64,000 nt of DNA from Akkermansia muciniphila (lineage in GTDB: Bacteria > Verrucomicrobiota > Verrucomicrobiia > Verrucomicrobiales > Akkermansiaceae). Positions 34,674-42,717 of this stretch are shown one piece after another; within the stretch, counting starts at the first letter, position 1, and every line of letters starts with the position of its first letter. The DNA lies in contig CAMDAD010000002.1 of the NCBI GenBank assembly GCA_945888515.1, forward strand, positions 146,302-210,301, given 5' to 3'. Under the pieces are notes generated by a model. The model made no database searches, was not told where the DNA came from, and worked only from the letters and a program-made list of their open reading frames with translations. The position numbers and the translations under genes are program-made.

Positions 34674-36146
34674 TCATGTCCCGCAAAACGTTTGGTAGCG
34701 GGGGGAATCGGTAGGGGGAGGAGTGGTGAAGGTTTCGTCCGATGTCTCGTCGAAGGGGCGTGTGACAGCCGACAGAAGTTTTTGGAATGGGGCGAAATCG
34801 GAGTGAAGGGTGGCGGCGTTGAGGGCTTCTTCCACCTTGTGATTGCGCGGGATCACTCGAGGATTGGCGCTCTTCATTTTCCGTATTATTTCTAACGAAT
34901 CTTCGGACTGTCGGGTCAGTCGATTTTTCCAATCCGCATGCCAACCAGCGAAGGTGGGTTCTGGGAAAGCGGGATGATCGAGCGACGCGATACTGGAGAG
35001 GGTGGTGAAGGTGCCGGTGAAGTCAATCTTGCTCGCCTGCATCCAATCCAACAAACGCTGGACGAGAGCGAGGTCATCGGCTTCTTTGTTGAAAATTCCC
35101 AGCTTGGCGCGCATGCGGTCTAACCAAACATTCTGAAAGATTCCTTGGAACTGGTTGAGTGCTTCATTGGCGAGTTCGACTGCTTGTTTTCCGTCAGTAT
35201 GGAGCAAGGGAATCATCGCCTCGGCGAGGCGGGCGAGGTTCCAGCGGGCGATCGTGGGTTGATTGGCGTAGGCGTAGCGACCGTCGCGGTCGATGGAGCT
35301 GAAGACGGTATCGGGATCATAGCGATCGACGAAGGCGCAGGGGCCGTAGTCGATGGTCTCGCCGCACAGTGCCATGTTATCGGTATTCATTACGCCGTGA
35401 ATGAAGCCGACCTGAAGCCACTGTGCGATGAGTGAGGCTTGGCGTTTCATGATGGCATGAAAAAATTCCAGATTGGTGGCCTCGGCGAGATCGGGGAAAT
35501 GGCGGCGGCGGGTGTAATCGGCAAGCGCGCGCAGAGCGGCCTGGTCTTGATGGGCGGAGACCCATTGGAACGTGCCTACGCGGATGTGGCTGGAGGCCAC
35601 GCGGGTGAGGACCGCGCCGGGGAGTTCTTCGTTACGGAAGATGTTCTCGCCCGTGGTGGAGACCGCGAGGCTGCGGGTGGTAGGAATGCCCAGTGCGTGC
35701 ATCGCTTCGCTGATGAGGTATTCGCGGAGCATGGGGCCGAGGGCGGCGAGCCCGTCTCCGCCGCGCGAGAAGGGAGTGCGGCCGCAGCCTTTGAGCTGGA
35801 TATCGAAGCGTTGGTTGTCCGGGGTAAGTTGCTCCCCTAACAGAATCGCGCGGCCATCGCCGAGCGTCGTGAAGTGACCGAATTGGTGACCGGCGTATGC
35901 CTGAGCGATGGGCTTGGCACTGGGTGGAAGAATGTTTCCCGTGAATAGCCCGGCTTGGTCGGGTTGTTGCAGGATTTCTGGATCGAGCCCAAGTGAGCGG
36001 GACAGGGCCTCGTTGAAAACCGCGAGACTAGGATGTTTTACTGCGGTGGGCCTCGCTTCGCGGAAGAGTAGCGAGGGCAAGCGTGAGTAGGAGTCGTCGA
36101 GATTCCAGCCAGCGGTGGTGGGAAATTGTGAAGGATGGATCGTCAT
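34674..36146 (-). CDS. selO: Protein adenylyltransferase SelO/YdiU
   Basis: A pseudokinase-fold enzyme that transfers AMP to Ser, Thr or Tyr of proteins, in bacteria linked to redox stress. The start at 36146 gives MTIHPSQFPTTAGWNLDDSYS. Family hallmarks: AYAGHQFGHFTTLGDGRAILLGEQL, RFDIQLKGCGRTPFSRGGDGLAALGPMLREYLISEAMHALGIPTTRSLA, GVMNTDNMALCGETIDYGPCAFVD and the C-terminal redox Cys in TFCGT. Length of 490 residues is normal. It starts 7 nt after the upp stop, so it is the last gene of a sigma-54-activator, upp, selO operon. A longer upstream frame overlaps upp and is ignored. Confidence 0.93.
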   Translation of the reverse strand: MTIHPSQFPTTAGWNLDDSYSRLPSLLFREARPTAVKHPSLAVFNEALSRSLGLDPEILQQPDQAGLFTGNILPPSAKPIAQAYAGHQFGHFTTLGDGRAILLGEQLTPDNQRFDIQLKGCGRTPFSRGGDGLAALGPMLREYLISEAMHALGIPTTRSLAVSTTGENIFRNEELPGAVLTRVASSHIRVGTFQWVSAHQDQAALRALADYTRRRHFPDLAEATNLEFFHAIMKRQASLIAQWLQVGFIHGVMNTDNMALCGETIDYGPCAFVDRYDPDTVFSSIDRDGRYAYANQPTIARWNLARLAEAMIPLLHTDGKQAVELANEALNQFQGIFQNVWLDRMRAKLGIFNKEADDLALVQRLLDWMQASKIDFTGTFTTLSSIASLDHPAFPEPTFAGWHADWKNRLTRQSEDSLEIIRKMKSANPRVIPRNHKVEEALNAATLHSDFAPFQKLLSAVTRPFDETSDETFTTPPPTDSPRYQTFCGT

Positions 36147-36153
36147 GGATGCG

Positions 36154-36771
36154 TCACGTACCGAAGAGTCTGTCGCCCGCATCACCGAGTCCGGGGAGGA
36201 TGTAGCCGTGATCGTTGAGGCATCGATCGAGGGCGGCGGAGAAGATCGGGACATCTGGGCAGGCTTTGGTAAAAACGGCGACTCCCTCGGGGGCGGCGAC
36301 CAAGCAGGCGAAGCGAATGCTGTGCACGCCGGCGGCATGCAATTGGCGCACGGCTTCCACGGCAGAGCCGCCTGTGGCGAGCATGGGATCTAACAGAATC
36401 ACGTCGCTTTCCGCGATTCCGGGTGGAAGGTTGGAGTAGTAGGTTTTCGGCAGGAGTGTCGTTTCATCGCGTTTCAGGCCGATGTGCGCCACGCTAGCTT
36501 GCGGGATCATATCAAGAAAGCCATCGAGAAAGCCGAGGCCGGCACGCAGGATGGGCACCAGCACGATAGGACGAGCGAGGCATCGGCCCTCGATGGTTTC
36601 CAGAGGAGTTGTCACGGCCATGGGGGTGGTTGCGAGATCTGCGCACAAGTAAGGTGTCATTAGTGCTGCGATGCGTCGCACACAGGCGCGGAAGACATGG
36701 GGTGGGCAATTCTTTTGTCGTAATTGCGAAAGCTCGTGCTGAATCAGGGGATGGCTGAGTTCGTGAAACAT
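36154..36771 (-). CDS. upp: Uracil phosphoribosyltransferase
   Basis: Salvages uracil with PRPP to give UMP. 205 residues, normal length. Signatures: RPIVLVPILRAGLGFLDGFL, HIGLKRDETTLLP, the PRPP loop VILLDPMLATGGSAVEAV and the C-terminal uracil-binding GYILPGLGDAGDRLFGT. Lies 4 nt after the stop of the sigma-54-activator gene and 7 nt before selO, so the three are very probably one transcript. No uracil permease is nearby. Confidence 0.95.
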   Translation of the reverse strand: MFHELSHPLIQHELSQLRQKNCPPHVFRACVRRIAALMTPYLCADLATTPMAVTTPLETIEGRCLARPIVLVPILRAGLGFLDGFLDMIPQASVAHIGLKRDETTLLPKTYYSNLPPGIAESDVILLDPMLATGGSAVEAVRQLHAAGVHSIRFACLVAAPEGVAVFTKACPDVPIFSAALDRCLNDHGYILPGLGDAGDRLFGT

Positions 36772-36775
36772 CGGA

Positions 36776-38152
36776 TCAAGGAGCCAAGCGTTTTTTCAAC
36801 TCTTCTTGGGTAATGCCCAGATTCATTGCGGCTTGTTTGAGACTGTTATCCGCTAGTTCGACCGAGCGTTGTGCGATTTGGGAAACGACCCAGTTGATGA
36901 TATTACCAGAGGGCGCGGAGTTGAGGATGCGATCAATGGCGTCATCAATTTTGATCCGCGACACAACGGGTGCTGAGGCGAGTGGGATATCAGCAGGCAG
37001 AAGCACCGATGACGAGGCAAGCGCACAGGCGCGGGCGATGGTGTTTTCCAACTCGCGCACATTTCCGGGCCAGTGGTGTGCTTGCATCGCGCCGATGGCT
37101 TCTTGCGACAGGCGGATGCGTGCCATGCCATTCTTGCGGGTGATCCGTTGCAAGAAATATTCGGCAAGCAGAGGAATGTCATCCTTGCGATCGCGCAGCG
37201 GCGGGATGCGCACCTCCACCACGTTCAGGCGGTAATAGAGGTCCTCACGGAATCGACCTGCCTCCACTTCCGCTGCGAGATCCTTGTGGGTGGCGGTGAT
37301 GATACGAACATCGCTAGTGATAGTTTCGTTAGATCCCACCCGTGAGAACGTGCCGTCTTGGAGAACGCGCAGGAGTTTTACCTGAATCGATAGCGGCATA
37401 TCGCCGATTTCGTCAAGGAACAGCGTGCCGCCATCGGCTTGTTCGAAGCGTCCGGCCCGGCGTGCGATGGCACCGGTAAACGAGCCTTTTTCATGACCGA
37501 ACAATTCCGATTCCAGCAAATTCTCCGGGATGGCACCGCAGTTGATCGGGATCATCTCCTTGAGCCGGCGCGGGGAATATTCGTGGATTGCTTTGGCGAT
37601 CAGTTCCTTGCCTGAGCCGCTCTCACCTGAAACCAGAACAGGTGCATCCGAGCGGGCGACGCGGCCGACGATTTTGAACACATCCTGCAAAGCGCGCGAG
37701 ACGCCTATGATTTTCACGCGACCGTCGAAGGCCTGTTGTGCGGGTGAGGAAGTATCGGCGCTGCGGCGGTCCTCGGCGAGTTGCAGGGCGGACTCGAGAA
37801 CGGAGCGGAGTTCGAAAGGGAGTGACTCCTTACGCAACACATCGTGGGCTCCGCGCTGCGTGGCCTCGATCACCTGTCCTGTAGACGGGAAGCCAGCGAT
37901 CAGAATCACCAGCGTGGATGGGGACTGTGACTTGATTTTTCCCAGCAACTCCATGCCATCGAACGGTTGTAAGTCGATGGAAGCCAGCACCACGTCCAGA
38001 TGAGTTTTGGCAACGATTTTTGTGGCATTATCGGCATGATCCGTTCGGAGAATCTTCAGTCCTTTGGCCGCAAGGTGCTTGGTTGCCCAATCGAGAAATT
38101 CTATTTCCTGATCGACAATGAGAATCGTTTGCTCAGTTGTGGTTTCGGGCAT
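36776..38152 (-). CDS. Sigma-54-dependent transcriptional activator with degenerate receiver (NtrC-like)
   Basis: Start at 38152 ([16 protein letters not shown]). The first 125 residues look like a CheY-type receiver but the acidic pocket is altered: VDQE replaces VDDE, and in the stretch [14 protein letters not shown] the phospho-acceptor position is Ser (the Asp is two residues later). The AAA+ region is intact: [18 protein letters not shown] (Walker A), GSFTGA (sigma-54 contact loop, GAFTGA variant), [12 protein letters not shown] (Walker B) and [13 protein letters not shown], with [19 protein letters not shown] short helix-turn-helix ends the protein ([21 protein letters not shown]). Probably activates sigma-54 promoters without classic phosphorylation. 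No histidine kinase is adjacent; upp and selO follow in the same operon. Confidence 0.9.
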   Translation of the reverse strand: MPETTTEQTILIVDQEIEFLDWATKHLAAKGLKILRTDHADNATKIVAKTHLDVVLASIDLQPFDGMELLGKIKSQSPSTLVILIAGFPSTGQVIEATQRGAHDVLRKESLPFELRSVLESALQLAEDRRSADTSSPAQQAFDGRVKIIGVSRALQDVFKIVGRVARSDAPVLVSGESGSGKELIAKAIHEYSPRRLKEMIPINCGAIPENLLESELFGHEKGSFTGAIARRAGRFEQADGGTLFLDEIGDMPLSIQVKLLRVLQDGTFSRVGSNETITSDVRIITATHKDLAAEVEAGRFREDLYYRLNVVEVRIPPLRDRKDDIPLLAEYFLQRITRKNGMARIRLSQEAIGAMQAHHWPGNVRELENTIARACALASSSVLLPADIPLASAPVVSRIKIDDAIDRILNSAPSGNIINWVVSQIAQRSVELADNSLKQAAMNLGITQEELKKRLAP

Positions 38153-38320
38153 GGGCAGGCACGAGCAAAGCAGATTGTGAAAAATAGGCACGCAAAAACC
38201 GACAAACAAGACACAGATTGTGGAAGAATGAGGGAATTTCATAAGTGCCAGAGACGCACGAGTCGCGGCTATGAAACTTGCCATGTGTTTGCAATTCGTT
38301 AAACTACCGCTGTGAGAGAG

Positions 38321-38677
38321 ATGACAGGATGGAAGGTCAATGTGGATGAAGTGCGCTTTCTGCCTGAACTAGAGGCTCCAGCGGAAAAACCTTATCCGTT
38401 TCTCTATGCGATCACTATCACGAATGAATCCGATGAAACGGTGACTCTACGTGGGCGTAAATGGGTGGTGCGAGAGGACTCGGGCGATACCGTAGTCGTC
38501 GAGGGCGAAGGCGTCGTGGGAGAAATGCCCGTATTAGAAAAAGGCAGCCACTTCAGTTACAATAGCTATCACGTGGTGGCTGATTCCGCGACGGTAGTGG
38601 GCGCGTATTTCGGCGAGACGGACGGTGGGGAGCAGGTCTTCACGCGGATTCCAGAATTTCGTTTGATGGTGCCGTAA
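38321..38677 (+). CDS. ApaG-domain protein
   Basis: A single Ig-like ApaG domain, cytosolic. Typical strands are PYPFLYAITITNESDETVTLRGRKWVV, DTVVVEGEGVVGEMPVLEKGSHFSYNSYHVV and VFTRIPEFRLMVP. The family is tied to cobalt/magnesium tolerance in enterobacteria, and free-standing ApaG-domain proteins may only bind a phosphorylated ligand. Function here is not settled. ATG 38321 chosen; a GTG nine bases upstream is open in the same frame. Single gene between divergent activator and mdh. Confidence 0.8.
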   Translation: MTGWKVNVDEVRFLPELEAPAEKPYPFLYAITITNESDETVTLRGRKWVVREDSGDTVVVEGEGVVGEMPVLEKGSHFSYNSYHVVADSATVVGAYFGETDGGEQVFTRIPEFRLMVP

Positions 38678-38765
38678 TGTAGTGGCGGGGGACTCAGAAT
38701 TTCTTGAAATATTGCGACACGATTCTTGACCTGACCGATAAACGGAACTAAGGAATGCGCGTCTT

Positions 38766-39755
38766 ATGAAAGCACCCATTACTGTATCTGTTACTGGAGC
38801 CGCTGGCCAGATTGGCTATGCCTTATTGTTTCGCATTGCTTCTGGCTGGGTTTTCGGACCGGATCAGCCTGTCAACCTGCGTTTGATCGAGATCGAACCA
38901 GCCCTTCCGGCACTGGAAGGCGTGGTGATGGAGTTGGACGACTGCGCTTTTCCCTTGCTCAATGAAGTGGTGCCTACCGCCGATTTGAACGAAGGTTTCC
39001 GCAACACAAATTGGGCCCTACTCGTAGGATCGGTGCCGCGTAAGGCAGGTATGGAGCGAGGCGATCTCCTAGGAATCAACGGCAAAATTTTCACCGGTCA
39101 GGGCAAAGCAATCGCTCGCAATGCGGCCAAGGATGTGCGTGTGCTGGTAGTGGGTAACCCCTGCAACACCAATGCTCTGATCGCCATGAACAATGCTGAT
39201 GGAGTGCCGAAAGATCGTTTCTTCGCGATGACTCGTCTCGATGAAAATCGTGCGAAAAGCCAACTGGCGAAAAAGGCGGCCGTGCATCAATCGAAAGTCA
39301 CCAACATGTGCATCTGGGGCAATCACTCGGCGACACAGTATCCCGATTTCACCAATGCCAAAATCAATGGTCGCCCCGTCACTGAAGTGATCTCGCACGT
39401 CGAGTGGCTTAAGGGCGAATTCATTTCCACTGTGCAACAGCGTGGTGCGGCGATCATCAAGGCACGTGGTGCCTCCTCCGCGGCATCGGCGGCCAATGCG
39501 GCACTCGATACCGTGAAGAGCCTAATCACTCCGACACCAGCCGGTGACTGGCACAGCGTAGCAGTTTGCTCAGATGGTTCCTATGGCATTGAAAAAGGAC
39601 TGATGGCTTCGATGCCGATTCGCACCATCGAAAACGGCAAATGGGAAGTCGTGCAAGGGGTGCCGATTGATGCCTTCAGCCAGGAGAAAATCGACCTCAC
39701 CATCAACGAGCTCAAGGAAGAGCGCGATGCGGTGAAAGACCTGCTGCCGAAGTAA
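38766..39755 (+). CDS. mdh: NAD-dependent malate dehydrogenase
   Basis: Reversibly oxidises malate to oxaloacetate in the TCA cycle. 329 residues. Nucleotide site [30 protein letters not shown]; substrate Arg in [15 protein letters not shown] and in [10 protein letters not shown]; active His in [27 protein letters not shown]. This is the cytosolic (not lactate) type, so it is unlikely to be the lactate dehydrogenase seen in some PVM loci, despite lying 5 kb from the operon. A TTGACC lies 40 nt upstream of the ATG. Followed by a strong terminator. Confidence 0.95.
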   Translation: MKAPITVSVTGAAGQIGYALLFRIASGWVFGPDQPVNLRLIEIEPALPALEGVVMELDDCAFPLLNEVVPTADLNEGFRNTNWALLVGSVPRKAGMERGDLLGINGKIFTGQGKAIARNAAKDVRVLVVGNPCNTNALIAMNNADGVPKDRFFAMTRLDENRAKSQLAKKAAVHQSKVTNMCIWGNHSATQYPDFTNAKINGRPVTEVISHVEWLKGEFISTVQQRGAAIIKARGASSAASAANAALDTVKSLITPTPAGDWHSVAVCSDGSYGIEKGLMASMPIRTIENGKWEVVQGVPIDAFSQEKIDLTINELKEERDAVKDLLPK

Positions 39756-39770
39756 GTTTTTCTCTAACAA

Positions 39771-39802
39771 AAAAGCCGCTGCCGAAATGCAGCGGCTTTT
39801 TT
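39771..39802. terminator. Bidirectional intrinsic terminator between mdh and coaB
   Basis: GCCGCTGC (39775-39782) pairs with GCAGCGGC (39789-39796) around CGAAAT, with an A-run at 39769-39774 and T-run at 39797-39802. It therefore works on both strands. It overlaps the coaB stop codon (39801-39803). Its stem core is shared with the terminator at 6542-6563. Confidence 0.85.
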
Positions 39803-40454
39803 ATGAAACGCCGCCTCGTTTGCGATCGAAGCGCTTCAGGATGATGGCGGCGAGGTGGTGGGCGAGGTGCTCCTTGCTATCGCGTGGGAGCTTGGTATTT
39901 TCCTCCGCTTCAACGATCAGGACTTCATTCTCGTGTGAGTCAAAGCCGATGCTCGATTGGGATACGTCATTCGCGATGATCATATCGCATTTCTTCGCGA
40001 GCAGTTTCGTCCGCGCATTGGTTTCGAGATCTTCTGTTTCCGCTGCGAAGCCTACCAAGTATCCTGTGAAGCCGTGAACCGAACGTGCCGAGCCAAGGAT
40101 GTCTATCGTTTTTTTGAGCGTTATAGTGATGAACTCGTCGGACTTCTTGATCTTTTGCGTCGCGACTTCCACAGGCGTGTAGTCGGCCACGGCAGCACAG
40201 AAAATGGCGATATCGACGCGGGGCAACGCATGTGCTACGGCATCATGCATGTCTTGAGCTGACTCCACGGGGAGGTAGTCCACATGATGAGGCACATCCA
40301 GAGAAGTAGGCCCTGAGATCAGCAGCACTTGATGCTGTTGTTTGACAAAAGCATGTGCCAGCGCGTAACCCATGCGGCCCGATGAGCGATTGCTGAGAAA
40401 TCGCACGGGATCAATGGGCTCACGAGTGGGCCCGGCAGTGATGAGAATTTTCAC
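39801..40454 (-). CDS. coaB: Phosphopantothenate-cysteine ligase domain, stand-alone CoaB
   Basis: Joins 4'-phosphopantothenate to cysteine with nucleotide hydrolysis in CoA synthesis. 217 residues matching only the C-terminal half of the usual CoaBC fusion: ILITAGPTREPIDPVRFLSNRSSGRMGYALA, FCAAVADYTPVEVATQKIKK, LVGFAAETEDL and MIIANDVSQSSIGFDSHENEVLI. The CoaC flavin decarboxylase half is absent, and no coaC gene is adjacent, so it must be elsewhere. Its stop codon lies inside the shared terminator with mdh. It ends 37 nt downstream of the Sel1 gene stop region on the same strand. Confidence 0.88.
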   Translation of the reverse strand: MKILITAGPTREPIDPVRFLSNRSSGRMGYALAHAFVKQQHQVLLISGPTSLDVPHHVDYLPVESAQDMHDAVAHALPRVDIAIFCAAVADYTPVEVATQKIKKSDEFITITLKKTIDILGSARSVHGFTGYLVGFAAETEDLETNARTKLLAKKCDMIIANDVSQSSIGFDSHENEVLIVEAEENTKLPRDSKEHLAHHLAAIILKRFDRKRGGVS

Positions 40455-40491
40455 ACGTTCGGAATAAGGCGCATTCCTAAGAGCACGCAGA

Positions 40492-42252
40492 CTACTTCTT
40501 TTTTGTCTCGTCTGGCGGTGTTACTCCGACGGGCGGAGTGGTTGCTGACACGGGAGGCTTAGTAGCCGTCGCCGGTTTTGCTTCTTTGGGTTTTGCCTCT
40601 TTGGGTTTTGCCTCTTTGGGTTTTGCCTCTTTGGGGCGCGATACTGGAGCTGTCGTGGGTTTCGCCTCTTTGGGTTGCGGTTCTGGAGCGGGAGTAGAAG
40701 TGGTTTCGCTGTTCTCCTCAGAGTTAGCTGTTTTTGCGAGCTCTTCTTTCAGTTTTTCGAGAGCTTTTTTGCCTTCTTCGATGTCCGTTGCGGAAGCGAT
40801 GGTGGAAATCTCTCCGAGGATCGATTTGGCATCGTTATCGCCATTTTGAATGGCGATGTTTGCCCAGGCCCATGCTTGAGGGATGTTTTGTTTGGTTCCT
40901 GCACCGGATGCCATGAAGCGAGCAACGGCGGAGGCCCCTTGGGCATTGCCGCGGCGGGCAGATGCTTCATAGAGTTGTCCGGCCTGTGAGTAGTTTTGTG
41001 CGACACCGTAGCCTTTTTCGTAAAGAGTGGCGAGGTTGTTCATGGCGATGACGTTGCCGGATTGTGCTGCGCGCTGGAACCAGCCAGCGGCGGCGGAGGG
41101 ATCCGCCACACCCATCGAGCCAGAGAGGTAAAATAGCCCCATCTCATTCTGTGCCTGCGGAATGCCACCGACTGCGGCATTCAGTAAGTAATCGTAGGCC
41201 TGGCGGGCGGCATCGACTTTTTCCTCCGGCTTGCGTTCGTCGGGATCTGGAGCTTGAAGCAGTTTGGCGGCGTAGCGGTAGTTGCCGATCGGGTTGCCTG
41301 TTTCCGCTGCTTTGCGTAACCAATCAGTGCCTTTTACTGCGCTCTTCTCAGTGCCTTCTTTTCCTTCGAAATAGAAATCCGCAGCTCGCAGTGCGCAATC
41401 CACTTGTTTGTTAGCACCTCCCAGTTCGTATTGGGCCAGTGCAGTTTTGAAGTTTTTTTTCACACTCTCCTCGAAGTCGCCGAGGGCTAGGTAGGCGTCG
41501 TATTGCTTTTCCTCGATGGCTTTGGCTAACAACTCACGTCCTTGCGCTTCATCGCGCACGGTTTGATCGCCATTGAGCATGCGCGAGCCAGTGGCAACGA
41601 GAGCGCTTTTGTCTCCCAGCGTGATGGCTTTCTGATAGAAAGCGAGCGCTTTTCGCGGATCAACTCTGTCGGGAAACTCTTTGGTAGCTTCGTAGAGGCG
41701 GGCGAGGCCGAGAATGGATGAGATGTCGCCTGCCTCACTGGCTTGATTCCACCAATTGACAGCTTCATCGAAGTTCGGTTTGTCGTCGATCATGCCTTTG
41801 ATGTAGGCTTCCCCGAGTATGCGGCCTGCATTGGCTGGATCTTTTTTGGCGGCTTCTACCAGGGTCTTCTTGCCCTTTTCGCGTTCGGATTTTTCCTTCG
41901 AGCTGAGGAGAATGAGTGACAACCGATAGATCGCGTCCTTTTGTCCGGAGTCACTGGCTTTTTGATACAATTCGATGGCCTTCTCACGGGAACTTTCCAC
42001 ACCACGTCCGGTCTCGTGGGCGAAACCCATCAGGAATAACGCGTCGCTGTTGCCTTTTTCTGCGAGCGGGCGCGCGATGTCGACGGCCTTGACGTGACGA
42101 CCCTCATTGAAGGCGGTGAGAGCTTCTTTCATCGGACCTTCGATGGTCGCGGGCATTGTTGTTTCATTTTCTTTGCTATCGAGGCTGATGGCCGCCTGTG
42201 ACGTGCTGAGCAAAAGAAGGAGGGCGAGAGGGTAAAGGGTCTTGCGTTTCAT
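40492..42252 (-). CDS. Secreted Sel1-repeat protein with Lys/Pro/Ala-rich tail
   Basis: 586 residues, signal peptide MKRKTLYPLALLLLLSTSQA, then about ten Sel1/TPR-like helical repeats (for example ADLFLMGFAHETGRGVESSREKAIELYQ-type units with consensus A-x-x-x-L-x(3)-Y-x(2)-G). Such solenoids bind protein partners. The C-terminal 70 residues are low-complexity: PKEAK repeated four times plus variants, ending PVGVTPPDETKKK. The tail may contact cell wall or an acidic partner. Neighbours are coaB and FmdB, with no obvious link. Confidence 0.85.
   Translation of the reverse strand: MKRKTLYPLALLLLLSTSQAAISLDSKENETTMPATIEGPMKEALTAFNEGRHVKAVDIARPLAEKGNSDALFLMGFAHETGRGVESSREKAIELYQKASDSGQKDAIYRLSLILLSSKEKSEREKGKKTLVEAAKKDPANAGRILGEAYIKGMIDDKPNFDEAVNWWNQASEAGDISSILGLARLYEATKEFPDRVDPRKALAFYQKAITLGDKSALVATGSRMLNGDQTVRDEAQGRELLAKAIEEKQYDAYLALGDFEESVKKNFKTALAQYELGGANKQVDCALRAADFYFEGKEGTEKSAVKGTDWLRKAAETGNPIGNYRYAAKLLQAPDPDERKPEEKVDAARQAYDYLLNAAVGGIPQAQNEMGLFYLSGSMGVADPSAAAGWFQRAAQSGNVIAMNNLATLYEKGYGVAQNYSQAGQLYEASARRGNAQGASAVARFMASGAGTKQNIPQAWAWANIAIQNGDNDAKSILGEISTIASATDIEEGKKALEKLKEELAKTANSEENSETTSTPAPEPQPKEAKPTTAPVSRPKEAKPKEAKPKEAKPKEAKPATATKPPVSATTPPVGVTPPDETKKK
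40576..40635 (-). repeat. 15-bp tandem repeat coding PKEAK
   Basis: TTTTGCCTCTTTGGG recurs about four times in tandem (first copy with one variant), giving the repeated pentapeptide PKEAK in the Sel1 protein tail. A further partial copy lies near 40660. Prone to length change in whole codons. Confidence 0.85.
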
Positions 42253-42349
42253 AGTAGTGTGCTGGGGTGAATTTTCTATTCAAATGAGTTGTTTTGCAAG
42301 TAGTAGATCAAGTAAATTTAGTTAGTAAAACTGAAATGTTTGTGATCCA

Positions 42350-42640
42350 TCAGGAGGCGTCCGATGATGGTGAACTGGGTTTACTCTCCGCTGCGGGAGG
42401 CGGTGACTTCGCGTCCGAGTCTTTTTTGGCACCGCTCTGATAGGAGGCGGAACGGTAGTCGGTCTGATAGAATCCGCCACCTTTGAAAATGATACCGCCT
42501 CCCGTGCCGAGCAAGCGTCTGACTTTTCCGCCTTTGCCGCAGAGCGACGGGGGGCAAGTTTCGAATTTTGCATCTTTCATGCTTTGAAAGATTTCGAAGC
42601 GTTTGCCGCAAGTTTCACATTCGTAATCGTAATTAGGCAT
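42350..42640 (-). CDS. FmdB-type zinc ribbon protein
   Basis: 96 residues. MPNYDYECETCGKRFEIFQSM, then CPPSLCGKGGKVRRLLGTGGGIIFKGGGFYQTDY, is the FmdB family zinc ribbon (Cys-x2-Cys and Cys-x4-Cys) and Gly-rich block. The Ser/Pro/Lys-rich tail is disordered. A putative regulatory nucleic-acid binding protein; the family is found widely without a firm role. Confidence 0.85.
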   Translation of the reverse strand: MPNYDYECETCGKRFEIFQSMKDAKFETCPPSLCGKGGKVRRLLGTGGGIIFKGGGFYQTDYRSASYQSGAKKDSDAKSPPPAAESKPSSPSSDAS

Positions 42641-42717
42641 AGTAGGTTCAATGGAGTGGCGTGGCCGTCATCGTAGAGAGATGCAGGGCAAATGCAAGTG
42701 CGCGATGTAGAATCCCC

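Noticed and set aside
38766..39755. mdh as the lactate dehydrogenase of the microcompartment pathway
   Set aside because: Residues such as [15 protein letters not shown] and MTRLDENRA are those of malate dehydrogenase, and it lies 5 kb away behind several unrelated genes.
40492..40640. Open reading frames on the plus strand opposite the Sel1 tail
   Set aside because: Gly/Phe/Ala-rich frames there are antisense shadows of the PKEAK repeat.
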